Translations under genes and position numbers: made by a program
Shown here: positions 23,452-32,035 of the stretch, piece by piece
Layout: every line of letters begins with the position of its first letter
Numbering within the stretch: the first letter of the stretch is position 1
Notes under the pieces: model-generated
The model's input: only the letters and a program-made list of their open reading frames with translations
Told to the model about the DNA's origin: nothing
Database searches by the model: none
Assembly (NCBI GenBank): GCA_013360295.1
Contig: JABWCL010000005.1
Span: forward strand, 1 to 64,000
DNA: 64,000 nt
From: Ignavibacteriaceae bacterium
Lineage (GTDB): Bacteria > Bacteroidota > Ignavibacteria > Ignavibacteriales > Ignavibacteriaceae
Reading direction: 5' to 3'

Positions 23452-23949
23452 GTGGGCTTGTCCCAATCTTTACTGACCATTGCCGCGATGATGCTTCTGA
23501 CGACTCTCGCGATACGGGTGAACTCTACGGTGCTGATGTCGCAGGAAACTTCTCAGAATTCGAAATTCGGACTTGCGGCGATTTCTTTAGCGACTTCCGA
23601 AATTGAGGAAGCCAGCAGGCTGGCTTTTGATGAAAATTCAAACGATAACCCGCTAACCTCAGTGAATAGTTTGACCAATGTCAGCGCCCTCGGTAAGGAA
23701 TCTGGGGAAACAAATCCTTCCAATTTTGATGACCTGGATGATTATCATAACTATTCATACACCGATTCCACGCAAATATCGGCTGTGTTCCGAGTCTGGT
23801 TTTCAGTTAATTATGTAAATACCGCCAGCCTCAATTCGGTTTCTTCATCGAAAACCTGGCACAAAAGGATAACAGTAAATGTTGCCAGCCCCTCGATGAG
23901 AGATACTGTCAGGTTTTCTTCGGTTTTTAGTTACTGGGTTTTCCGTTAA
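23452..23949 (+). CDS. Pseudopilin-like membrane-anchored protein (first of three)
   Basis: 165 residues starting at GTG. The very N-terminus is a hydrophobic helix (SQSLLTIAAMMLLTTLAIRV) with no positively charged leader. A helical region (LAAISLATSEIEEASRLAFD) and a beta-rich C-terminal part follow, with small and polar residues. This layout is typical of pseudopilins or PilV/PilX-like minor pilins. The stop overlaps the next start (TAATG), so the genes are coupled. Assignment to a pilin family is by layout, not by a recognised signature. Confidence 0.5.
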   Translation: MGLSQSLLTIAAMMLLTTLAIRVNSTVLMSQETSQNSKFGLAAISLATSEIEEASRLAFDENSNDNPLTSVNSLTNVSALGKESGETNPSNFDDLDDYHNYSYTDSTQISAVFRVWFSVNYVNTASLNSVSSSKTWHKRITVNVASPSMRDTVRFSSVFSYWVFR

Positions 23950-24554
23950 TGGGTACGCAGGTTTTACTTGATATTATGGGTTCTATGTTCATCGGAGGCG
24001 TGCTTATCCTTACGCTTCAGCGAGTTAACCAGGAGACTGTGGCGCAGTTCTATTATTACTCTTCCGATTTTATCCTGCAGCGTTCTCTGATTGATATGGT
24101 TGAAATACTTGAAAATGATCTTAAAAGAATTGGCTATACGGCAAACCCGATGCTGATACCTACCCCCACGGAAGCGATCCGCGCGGCGGACACTTCCTCC
24201 ATCAGGTTTGTAGGTGACGTTGACGCGGACGGCACGGTAGATACGATTAATTACAGCATCAGCGCGACATCAGCCGTTGCAAATACTAAAAATCCGCGTG
24301 ACCGCATATTATACAAAAGAATTAACAGCGGTTCGCAGTTTATCATCAGCGCGAACGTAACCCGTTTCAGGTTCGATTATTTTAACGCTTTGGGGCAGAG
24401 TATTGCTACGCCCATCCCATCAAATGAAACAGGCGAGATTGCCACAATTCAGCTTTCCGTTGAAGTGGAAAGCCCGGACGCATTTGACGATAATTACGCT
24501 CAGGCCTATTGGAGGCAGGTGAGACTGGCTGCAAAAAATTTAAGGAACAGGTGA
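23949..24554 (+). CDS. Pseudopilin-like protein, PilW-type (second of three)
   Basis: 201 residues. The N-terminal segment LLDIMGSMFIGGVLILTLQR is a hydrophobic helix followed by an amphipathic helix (QRSLIDMVEILENDLKRIGY), then strands with DTSSIRFVGDVDADGTVDTI and a C-terminal RLAAKNLRNR. This resembles PilW/PulJ-type minor pilins, where the helix continues out of the membrane and a globular part follows. It overlaps the first gene by 1 bp and stands 7 bp before the third. Confidence 0.5.
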   Translation: MGTQVLLDIMGSMFIGGVLILTLQRVNQETVAQFYYYSSDFILQRSLIDMVEILENDLKRIGYTANPMLIPTPTEAIRAADTSSIRFVGDVDADGTVDTINYSISATSAVANTKNPRDRILYKRINSGSQFIISANVTRFRFDYFNALGQSIATPIPSNETGEIATIQLSVEVESPDAFDDNYAQAYWRQVRLAAKNLRNR

Positions 24555-24561
24555 TCGCTGT

Positions 24562-25776
24562 ATGTTTGGTAAAGCCGCTTTATTTCTTGTTTTAGGTTTT
24601 AGTACCATTTTTATGGTTTACAACGCCAATATGATAAGGTCGACAAATAATACCGTTGACCTTTACTCAGATTATTATCAGAGGACGATGGCGAACCACA
24701 TAGCCAATACCGGCGCTAATATTGCCTGCAACGGGCTGTTCCTTTCTCCCAACTGGACTTCCAATATGAGCAATACTGAGTTTAATGGTGGGAAGATATC
24801 AGTCTATCTGACCAATCTCTCCGGTGATAAAAAACGGGTGGTATCTGTCTCTGAATATATGAATATGAAGGATACTGTTATTATCACTCTGCAGCCGAGT
24901 AATTTTGCCAAGTTTGCCTACTATGCGGCGCAGATGCCCGGTAACCTGTATTATGCCACAGGCGATACAGTATGGGGCCCGATGCATATTCAGGGAAAGC
25001 TTAATGTCCTCGGCAGTCCCGTCTTTTACGGAAAAGTAACCGCGCAGAACGGCCTGAAGTACGGTAACTCTTCCACGAATCCCAAGTTTTACGGCGGTTA
25101 CGAGAGCGGAGTGAATCTGCCTCTTCCCTCAACTGTACCCGATGTTAGTTCCAAAGCAAGCAGCGGTGGAAGATTGATATCCAATAAAGATCTCTATCTG
25201 ACATTTAATTCTAATGGTACTGTAACATACCGCGAGGGGTCTTCCGGTGCTTTTACTACTGTTGCACTCTCAACATACGCGCCCAATGGGGTAATCTATG
25301 TTGATAAGGGCAATGCGTACATTAAAGGAACCGTTAAGGGAAAGATAACGCTGGGAGCAGGTAAATCATCCGGTGCGGGAAGCGGTAATATTTATTTTGA
25401 TGATGACATACGCTATAGCACTGATCCCGAAAGCCCTTCCTGTACTGATATGCTTGGTCTCGTTGCATCAAATGATTTCGTGATAAGAGATGTTCCCGCT
25501 ACAAAAGGTGATTTCACTCTTCACGCTACCTGTATGTCTCTCAGCGGAGGCTTGACTGTGGAGAATTATAATTCCATACCTTACCAGGGGGCGATACGTC
25601 TGACAGGCGGACTGATCGAGAATCAGTCGCAGCCAACAGGTGTTTGGAGTTCGAGCTTAAATAAAGTGACCAAGGGTTATAACTCCGTTTTTAAGTATGA
25701 TACCCGATATATGCTTGAAGTTCCCCCTGCTTTCCCTTCAACAGGATCGTACGAAATTACTTCCTGGCTGGAATAA
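24562..25776 (+). CDS. PilX-like protein with a beta-helix-like C-terminal part (third of three)
   Basis: 404 residues. The N-terminal hydrophobic helix (GKAALFLVLGFSTIFMVYNA) and the following helix with DLYSDYYQRTMANHIANTG resemble PilX-type proteins. From about residue 130 the sequence is rich in repeated short strands: WGPMHIQGKLNVLGSPVFYG, KVTAQNGLKYGNSS, GVIYVDKGNAYIKGTVKGKI, TLGAGKSSGAGSGNIYFDDD. Such GPMHIQG-type repeats suggest a right-handed beta-helix, as in DUF4900-like proteins. Probably the large tip or surface-exposed member of the set. Confidence 0.5.
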   Translation: MFGKAALFLVLGFSTIFMVYNANMIRSTNNTVDLYSDYYQRTMANHIANTGANIACNGLFLSPNWTSNMSNTEFNGGKISVYLTNLSGDKKRVVSVSEYMNMKDTVIITLQPSNFAKFAYYAAQMPGNLYYATGDTVWGPMHIQGKLNVLGSPVFYGKVTAQNGLKYGNSSTNPKFYGGYESGVNLPLPSTVPDVSSKASSGGRLISNKDLYLTFNSNGTVTYREGSSGAFTTVALSTYAPNGVIYVDKGNAYIKGTVKGKITLGAGKSSGAGSGNIYFDDDIRYSTDPESPSCTDMLGLVASNDFVIRDVPATKGDFTLHATCMSLSGGLTVENYNSIPYQGAIRLTGGLIENQSQPTGVWSSSLNKVTKGYNSVFKYDTRYMLEVPPAFPSTGSYEITSWLE

Positions 25777-26377
25777 AAGTTTTTTTATGACCCGGTTCCT
25801 TCTGGCAGCCGGGCCGCCTTCTCTTTAAACTGATTTGTCAAAAAGTATCTGATAGATCCTAATCCTTCTTCCACAAAAACACCGCCGGGGAGAGGCAAGC
25901 CCGCTTCTTAATATTTGACTATCTGTGGTCATCCTCTCCATCCTCGTAATCTGCGTCCCATCCCGACGAAACACCTAAACCATTTTTAATTCTTAATCCC
26001 CTGAGGGATTCATAATTCTGAATTTTTAATTCATAAACCAGCGGAGCCGGTGCCATAAAAAAGGCAAACTGCGGAGGCAACTCGACTGCCTAAAATACTC
26101 TGGGCTGACTTCCGGAAATCACTGAAGTGATTTTCCTCCGTCTTTATCCCCTCACCAAAGCAGCGAAATGGCTTCAGCCATTTGCGGACATAACACTAAC
26201 TTTTAACTTAAAATTAAAATTCTTGCCATTTCCAGGGGGATATTAAATTTGCGCATAATATTTTTTTTAACGACTTGATTCTTAATTCTTAATTTTTAAT
26301 TCTTAATTTTCCTGAACCGTTCAGTGGATTTGTCACCCCGGCTTCTTCATTTTGCTTTTAAAAAAAGGAGAATTAAA
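25777..26377. other. Long intergenic stretch crowded with short repeats and palindromes
   Basis: No gene is seen. It contains AT-rich TTAATTCTTAATTTTTAATT blocks (about 25987-26035, 26200-26222 and 26278-26308), a near-perfect inverted repeat GGAAATCACT-GA-AGTGATTTTCC at about 26114-26137, another AAATGGCT-TC-AGCCATTT at about 26166-26183, and a segment near 25930-25960 (CCATCCTCGTAATCTGCGTC) that resembles a dispersed repeat. It precedes the phage-like pair. AAAAAAGGAG at 26361-26370 is the ribosome-binding site of the next gene. Confidence 0.55.
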
Positions 26378-26602
26378 ATGGAAATACTTACGCCAGAAAT
26401 TCTTAAACTTATAGCAAATGGCGGGATCGGGATAGTTTTATTTGTTATCTGGTTTATCACTTTCACCCGCGCGATAAAAGTATATCAGGATACGACCGAA
26501 AAACTTTTCCGGCTGATGGAAGCTGAAGCTAAACAGAAAGAACAGCTTAATATTGTTCTTAGCCGGCTGGAAGTTAAACTTGATATTCTTATGAGGGAGT
26601 AA
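26378..26602 (+). CDS. Small holin-like membrane protein
   Basis: 74 residues from ATG 26378, chosen for the AAAAAAGGAG site just upstream. One transmembrane helix (GGIGIVLFVIWFITFTRAI) is followed by a charged coiled-coil-like tail (KLFRLMEAEAKQKEQLNIVL, EVKLDIL). Small single-helix proteins with such tails occur as phage holins or holin accessory proteins. Only 2 bp separate it from a terminase gene, which supports a phage origin. No specific family was recognised. Confidence 0.6.
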   Translation: MEILTPEILKLIANGGIGIVLFVIWFITFTRAIKVYQDTTEKLFRLMEAEAKQKEQLNIVLSRLEVKLDILMRE

Positions 26603-26604
26603 GA

Positions 26605-27951
26605 ATGACCGGAAAGATAGATGAGAAAAAATATTTTCTTGGGTACCAGTCTGAGTGGCTCGATGATGATTCGCCGGTGAAGATATGGGAGAAGTCGCGA
26701 AGGATCGGAGCAACGTATGTACAGTCGTATGAGGATGTGCGGGACTGTATCCTCGGGCGCTATCCTTCAGTATGGTTTTCTTCCGCTGACGATTCCGCGG
26801 CTAAAGAATACATCAGATACTGCGTGCAGTGGGCGGGGATATTTGATGCGGTTATTAATGAGGGGGTGATTAAGAAACGCAATGGCCAGAACGCCTACCG
26901 CATAACATTTTTCAATGGGAGCAGGATCACCGCGCTCAGCAGCAACCCAAAATCATTCCGCTCGAAAGGTGGCAAAGTATGCCTTGATGAATTCGCGCAT
27001 CACCATCATCAGCAGGAGCTATGGAAAGCCGCGCGCCCCGTTATTACGTGGGGCTACCCGGTGCGGATCCTTTCTACTCACAATGGAAAACTCAATATGT
27101 TTTATGATTTTCTTGATCAGATCAGGAAAGGAGAACTGGGGTGGAGCCTGCATAGAACGGACATTAATGATGCCCTCCGGGACGGTCTGCTTGAGAAAAT
27201 ACTCGGGCGCAGGGTGAGGAAGGCTGAGAAGGATAAATGGCTTGATGAATTACGCGCCGGTTGCGCGGACGAATATTCCTGGCAGGAAGAATATCTGTGT
27301 GTTCCGGTTGATGAAGCGACTGCGTTTCTTACTTATGATTTAATTACGTCGTGCGTTGCCGAACAATCTGCTTCAGCCGCTAAAGAGGCAGTTTGCGCGC
27401 TGGGGATAGATATCGGACGCAGCCACGATCTTACAGTCGTGTGGGCTATGTGCAGAAGTGAAGGGCTTTTTTTGACAAAGGAAGTGAGAGTCCTCCGGTC
27501 TTTATCATTCAGGGAACAGAGAAGGGAGATCGAAAAAATGATCAGCGGGCATAATGCCATAGGTGTTTGTATTGATTCTACAGGCCTGGGAATGCAGTTA
27601 GGAGAGGAACTGTGTGAAAAGTACGGAGAGAGAATGGTGGAAAAATTTGTCTTCACCTCAAAGAGCAAAGCAGAAGCCGCCTACCACTTGAAAGCAAAAA
27701 TGCAGGAAGGAGTTGTTAAGTTTCCCGCGGATAAAGAGGCTATCGCTTCTCTGCACAGTGTGACGATTACTCATACCAGATCCGGTGTGGTTTCGATCGG
27801 CGCGCCCAGGACAGAAAGCGGGCACGCGGATCACTTTTGGGCGCTTGCGCTGGCTCTTCGGGCGGCGATGAATGTTAACACCGTGGAATTGAAACCCCGT
27901 TCAGGGAAACTGAGGCTTGAAAGAAACCATCGTCCCGGCAAAAGGAGATAG
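26605..27951 (+). CDS. Phage terminase large subunit (Mu gp28-like)
   Basis: A 448-residue DNA-packaging motor. ATPase part: Walker-A-like KSRRIGAT (30-37), Walker B with Asp128-Glu129 (KVCLDEFA), coupling motif ILSTHNG (155-161). Nuclease part: Asp269 in LGIDIGRSHD, Asp324 in VCIDSTGLG and Asp409 in SGHADHFW. The deviant SRRIG loop is typical of Mu gp28-like terminases. No stop codon, frameshift or missing key residue was seen. No small terminase, portal, capsid or tail gene lies nearby; the next gene is a DUF5686 envelope protein. Confidence 0.85.
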   Translation: MTGKIDEKKYFLGYQSEWLDDDSPVKIWEKSRRIGATYVQSYEDVRDCILGRYPSVWFSSADDSAAKEYIRYCVQWAGIFDAVINEGVIKKRNGQNAYRITFFNGSRITALSSNPKSFRSKGGKVCLDEFAHHHHQQELWKAARPVITWGYPVRILSTHNGKLNMFYDFLDQIRKGELGWSLHRTDINDALRDGLLEKILGRRVRKAEKDKWLDELRAGCADEYSWQEEYLCVPVDEATAFLTYDLITSCVAEQSASAAKEAVCALGIDIGRSHDLTVVWAMCRSEGLFLTKEVRVLRSLSFREQRREIEKMISGHNAIGVCIDSTGLGMQLGEELCEKYGERMVEKFVFTSKSKAEAAYHLKAKMQEGVVKFPADKEAIASLHSVTITHTRSGVVSIGAPRTESGHADHFWALALALRAAMNVNTVELKPRSGKLRLERNHRPGKRR

Positions 27952-28070
27952 ACCGCTTCGTAAGAAAATTGTCGCGGAGGAAATGGAATCCTGAACAAAA
28001 ATCCTTTCGGATTGAACCTTGTAACACCCCAAATGTGTTTAGTATATTAGTATCAAATAATATCGGAATA

Positions 28071-30485
28071 ATGTACCGCTTTTTTATAATCTTAATTTTA
28101 TTGTCGCTTAATACCGCGGCGCAAAACCGTCTTCATATTTCGGGCAACGTGCGCGACTCCATAACAGGAGAACCGCTCCCCTTTGCCAATGTTATGATAC
28201 GGGGGACGTCAATAGGGTCTGTGACGGATATGTCCGGTAACTTTTCAATGAGCCTTACCAGAGGTAAAGGGGTACTGCTTATCTCGATGGTAGGGTACAA
28301 CACCTATAAGTTTACCTATGACGAAAAGCTGAAAGATACTACCCTTACCGTGCTGCTTCAGAGCGCCGTATATGAGCTTCCGCCCGTTACGATTACGGGA
28401 GAAGATCCGGGTGTGGCTGTAATGCGGGGAGTAATAGAAAGGAAGATAAAACAGAAAGAGCGGCTCAGTACGTATACTTATGATCTGTACACAAAGTTTA
28501 TTGTCAGCACCGATACCATCACTGCCGGGCGGTCATCCGGGCTGAGAGATACAACAATCTTTTCGATCTTTGAATCGTTTTCTAAAGGCTACTACAAGGA
28601 ACCCGGGAAATATTTTAATGAGATCTACCGGCGAAGGCAGAGCGTGAACGTGCCGCCGCAGGCAAATTTTGTTGCGTTCGGGACTAACATTAATCTTTAT
28701 GACGATATTGTTAATCTTGTCGGGGAAGAAGTTTATACTCCTTTTCATCCCGACGCGGTTTCCTTTTATGATTTTAAGCTTCTGCAGTGGATTCGCCCGA
28801 TAGAAGGGAACACGATCGCGAAAATAAAGGTTACTCCCAAAACCTCGCAGAGAAAATTATTCGAAGGGATCATTGATGTTGACGGAATAAACTCTGTCCC
28901 GCTGGAAGCCTCGCTCCGTCCCAATCGTGCTGTGCAGCTTCCGTTTGATGCCAGCCTTCTCTATCATCAGACCTTCGGCGAGTTTGAAAATGAATTTATA
29001 ATGCCTACCGGACTCGAGATTATTACCTATGTCCCCGTGGATATAATCTGGTTATATTCAGCGCGCGTGGATGTGAGGATATATAATGTCGCCTATAACT
29101 ATGCGTTTAATCCCCCCGTTTCGGATGAGATATTTGAGCAGAGAAGAGTTGAAGCTGCAAAGGAGGCGGATAAAGAAGAAGAAGAATTCTGGGTGCAGAA
29201 TATGGTAATGCCGCTCCGCCCCGAAGAACTCAGCGCCTACGAGGAAATAAGGGCGGTACGCGAAAATCCCGATTCGATGCTTGTAAATTCAGTCTTCGAA
29301 AAATATATCGGGCCGGTCACCAGGGAAATAGCGAAACTGGACAGGGATCCGTTCACCGGGTTTGATGATTTCTTCAGGTTCAACAGGGTTTCGGGCCTGA
29401 ATCTTGGAGGAGGTTATAAATTCCTGTTTGGTGAGAGGCTGCAATTGATCACTAAAGCCGGGTATTCATTCGCCGATAAAAAACTCAACGGTGAGGTTAA
29501 TCTCGCCTACAGCTTTGATGAAAACGGCAAGTATAAAATCTCAGCCGGCGCGTATTCACGGCTTCAGCGGAGGGATGAAATTGCCGCAGTGGGCGAGAGG
29601 ACTGTAACAACTCTGGCGCTATTATTTAAAAATGATTACGGTGATTACTACTATGCCGATGAAGCAAACATACAATTTGAATACTCAACGGGGCAGCTTC
29701 GGTTCGTTCGCAGGAACCAGTACGCGCGTCCGTTTTCCGTCATACTCGGCTTCAGGACGGGGAATAACAGAAGCGCGCTTGTTAATACAAACTTTGCTCT
29801 TTTTAACAGGAGCGGGATTTACCGTTATAATCCGCTGATCGCGGAGGGGAAAATGAATTCGGTTTATTCCGAGCTGAACCTGAATTATAATCAGTTCCGC
29901 CGCGTTGGTAACCTGGGTATGCAGCTTAGAGGAGAATATTCCGATCCTGTCCGTACCGGCTCGGAATTTGATTTTGAAATGGCGAACGCTACTGTATATC
30001 TCCGCACGCGTACATTCCCGTTATGGACGCTCGACCTGCGGGTGACTGCGGGGAGGGCCTGGGGCAGCTTACCGCCGCAAAGATTCTACAGTTTTGAAAC
30101 CTCAGCATCATCGTTCGCGGTTCAGGGGGCATTCAGGGGTCTGAAGGTAAAAGAGTTTTACGGTGATACGTATGTGTCGGGATTTATGGAACACAATTTC
30201 GGTGAAGTATTTCCGGGGCTAATAAGGATTCCGAATGTAGCATCGTTTGGTGTGGAGTTTATAATCGCGGCGAACGCCGGGTGGACTGCATTTTCAAAGA
30301 CAAATTCCTACAGGAACATAAATCCACAGATGAGATCCACCGAAGACACAAAAGACAAATATTATCTTGAAGGGGGATTAGGATTTAACCGTCTGTTGTT
30401 ATTTTTCCGTTTCGACGTAAGCGCCCGTTTCACGCAGACGGATCAGCCGATATATTTCTTCACCTTCTCAACCGCCACGAATTAA
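28071..30485 (+). CDS. DUF5686 protein with carboxypeptidase-like N-terminal domain
   Basis: 804 residues from ATG 28071, chosen for its signal peptide (YRFFIILILLSLNTAAQ). Residues about 20-100 are a CarboxypepD_reg-like beta-sandwich (ISGNVRDSITGEPLPFANVM, then SVTDMSGNFSMSL and GYNTYKF). The rest is DUF5686: VAVMRGVIERKIKQKERL, then a long barrel-like region ending with aromatic strands. This family is widespread in Bacteroidota and is predicted to be an outer-membrane protein, with no experimental function that I know of. It is alone on the plus strand and meets the DUF4139 gene head to head at a strong hairpin. Confidence 0.85.
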   Translation: MYRFFIILILLSLNTAAQNRLHISGNVRDSITGEPLPFANVMIRGTSIGSVTDMSGNFSMSLTRGKGVLLISMVGYNTYKFTYDEKLKDTTLTVLLQSAVYELPPVTITGEDPGVAVMRGVIERKIKQKERLSTYTYDLYTKFIVSTDTITAGRSSGLRDTTIFSIFESFSKGYYKEPGKYFNEIYRRRQSVNVPPQANFVAFGTNINLYDDIVNLVGEEVYTPFHPDAVSFYDFKLLQWIRPIEGNTIAKIKVTPKTSQRKLFEGIIDVDGINSVPLEASLRPNRAVQLPFDASLLYHQTFGEFENEFIMPTGLEIITYVPVDIIWLYSARVDVRIYNVAYNYAFNPPVSDEIFEQRRVEAAKEADKEEEEFWVQNMVMPLRPEELSAYEEIRAVRENPDSMLVNSVFEKYIGPVTREIAKLDRDPFTGFDDFFRFNRVSGLNLGGGYKFLFGERLQLITKAGYSFADKKLNGEVNLAYSFDENGKYKISAGAYSRLQRRDEIAAVGERTVTTLALLFKNDYGDYYYADEANIQFEYSTGQLRFVRRNQYARPFSVILGFRTGNNRSALVNTNFALFNRSGIYRYNPLIAEGKMNSVYSELNLNYNQFRRVGNLGMQLRGEYSDPVRTGSEFDFEMANATVYLRTRTFPLWTLDLRVTAGRAWGSLPPQRFYSFETSASSFAVQGAFRGLKVKEFYGDTYVSGFMEHNFGEVFPGLIRIPNVASFGVEFIIAANAGWTAFSKTNSYRNINPQMRSTEDTKDKYYLEGGLGFNRLLLFFRFDVSARFTQTDQPIYFFTFSTATN

Positions 30486-30495
30486 CATAAAGCTC

Positions 30496-30518
30496 GGAGA
30501 CGGCCGCGAGCCGTCTCC
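30496..30518. terminator. Hairpin between two convergent genes
   Basis: GGAGACGGC (30496-30504) pairs with GCCGTCTCC (30510-30518) around CGCGA. It is a perfect 9-bp GC-rich stem between the ends of the DUF5686 and DUF4139 genes. There is no T tract on either side, so it may be a bidirectional, factor-dependent or structural end. Confidence 0.6.
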
Positions 30519-30532
30519 ACGAAAACATATTG

Positions 30533-31900
30533 CTAATATTTATAGCGTATTGTAAAAACAAGATCTGTCTCTTTGCCGGCGCTGACCGGGATGGCGAACT
30601 CAATATTCTGCGCGTCGGCTTTGTTGTATGTGTGGGATGATTTGACAACTTCCCAGCTGTATCCCAACTGTTTCTTCACATCAACCGTTATATCTGTATC
30701 TTTCCTGTTCTTCAGAACGATCTTATACGAATACTCGTGCACGCGGTCGGTGATCTTCCGGTAGTCTGTCTGGGTTTCCTCAGCCAGCACGTCAAACGCG
30801 TCTCCGACTTTCAGCGATATCTTTTCATCTTTGGGTGTATGGTCAACCACATCTTCACCGATAAATTCAACCGACTCACCGTCCGATTTATACATCCTGA
30901 CGCGTCCCTTTGGGATCGGAATGCCCAGGTTATTGTTTTGCTTATTCTCGAATTCCACAACCACTGCTACCTTCGTTCCCCCTTCACCGCCGTAGTATCC
31001 GCCCCATCCGCTCCTGTACTGGAATTTCTTGGTGACCTTTATGTTTTCACTTTCGAACATAGATACCTGCTTGGTCTCATTGTTCGCGAGAGTGGCAGGG
31101 CGCTGCAATGTGTAAAGGTGATATTCGAAAAATGACTGTTCCTGGAACTGAGGCGCAGCGTCCGCCATTAACGCCATCTCATTTGACTTTCTCATCCCGC
31201 CGTAAGCCTGCTGCGGCCTCACACGGTTGATATCTCCGGCGACTAACTTTAATTTTACATCTTTGTAGGTTGTACCGCTGTTATTGGTAAGGCTTACCCA
31301 CGCTTTGAGGTCCATATTTTTATCGTCTTTATCCAGCAGCGCGACGTATTCCGCGTTCCAGCTCATACCTGCCGTCTGGTAAGTAAGTTCAACATCCTGA
31401 ACGCCCGCTTTTTTGGCGTTGAAAATACATTTAAGAGTGGGGCGGGAGATCAATCCTTCCGGAAGCGCGTCAACCGAAAGCCTGTAGCCCTGGAGCGACG
31501 GAAACATAAAAAGGCCGCCTTCTTTCCTCTGCAGCACAATATCCGATCCGCTGACAGAGATCAGTTTGCCGGAAATAATTTCACCGCTGTCTTTTATCAG
31601 CTGAATCTCGCTGCCGATGTAACGCTGCAGAATCTTCTGTGTGTTCGCGAGGTCGTATTGATAATTCTGTTCAATTACTTCGCCGTTGAACTTCAGCCTT
31701 ACTGAGGTGGCGTCAATCTGCTGCGCGACATCAGTAACGTTTATGGAGGATACACCCGCCGGAAGATTAAAGCTGCGCACTTCCCGTATAACGCCGAGGC
31801 CCGCGTTATATATAGTAACAAAACCGGATTTAACTTCGCCGTTCTGGGCCAGGCCCGTGATATTGAGGAGGAGGAAAGCCGTGATGATCAGTTTATTCAT
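30533..31900 (-). CDS. DUF4139-domain protein, secreted
   Basis: 455 residues with a signal peptide (NKLIITAFLLLNITGLAQ). The N-terminal half resembles the DUF4140/DUF4139 layout (VTIYNAGLGVIREVRSFNLP, TLKCIFNAKKAGVQDVELTY, QTAGMSWNAEYVALLDKDDK) and the rest has beta-rich DUF4139 segments (LGIPIPKGRVRMYKSDG, VDHTPKDEKISLKVGDAFDV). The family is found in bacteria and eukaryotes and has no assigned function; in bacteria it is usually exported. Transcribed alone. Function unknown. Confidence 0.85.
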   Translation of the reverse strand: MNKLIITAFLLLNITGLAQNGEVKSGFVTIYNAGLGVIREVRSFNLPAGVSSINVTDVAQQIDATSVRLKFNGEVIEQNYQYDLANTQKILQRYIGSEIQLIKDSGEIISGKLISVSGSDIVLQRKEGGLFMFPSLQGYRLSVDALPEGLISRPTLKCIFNAKKAGVQDVELTYQTAGMSWNAEYVALLDKDDKNMDLKAWVSLTNNSGTTYKDVKLKLVAGDINRVRPQQAYGGMRKSNEMALMADAAPQFQEQSFFEYHLYTLQRPATLANNETKQVSMFESENIKVTKKFQYRSGWGGYYGGEGGTKVAVVVEFENKQNNNLGIPIPKGRVRMYKSDGESVEFIGEDVVDHTPKDEKISLKVGDAFDVLAEETQTDYRKITDRVHEYSYKIVLKNRKDTDITVDVKKQLGYSWEVVKSSHTYNKADAQNIEFAIPVSAGKETDLVFTIRYKY

Positions 31901-32035
31901 TTCAGTCTCCGAATGGATTTATTGTTAAATTTCATATCCGTTGTACAAGCCAAACTAAAATATTGTTCCAGAAAATGTTTACCAAGGTTCGGTAAAATTG
32001 TTATCTTAAAAGTATTAAATTATTTTTTACTATTA

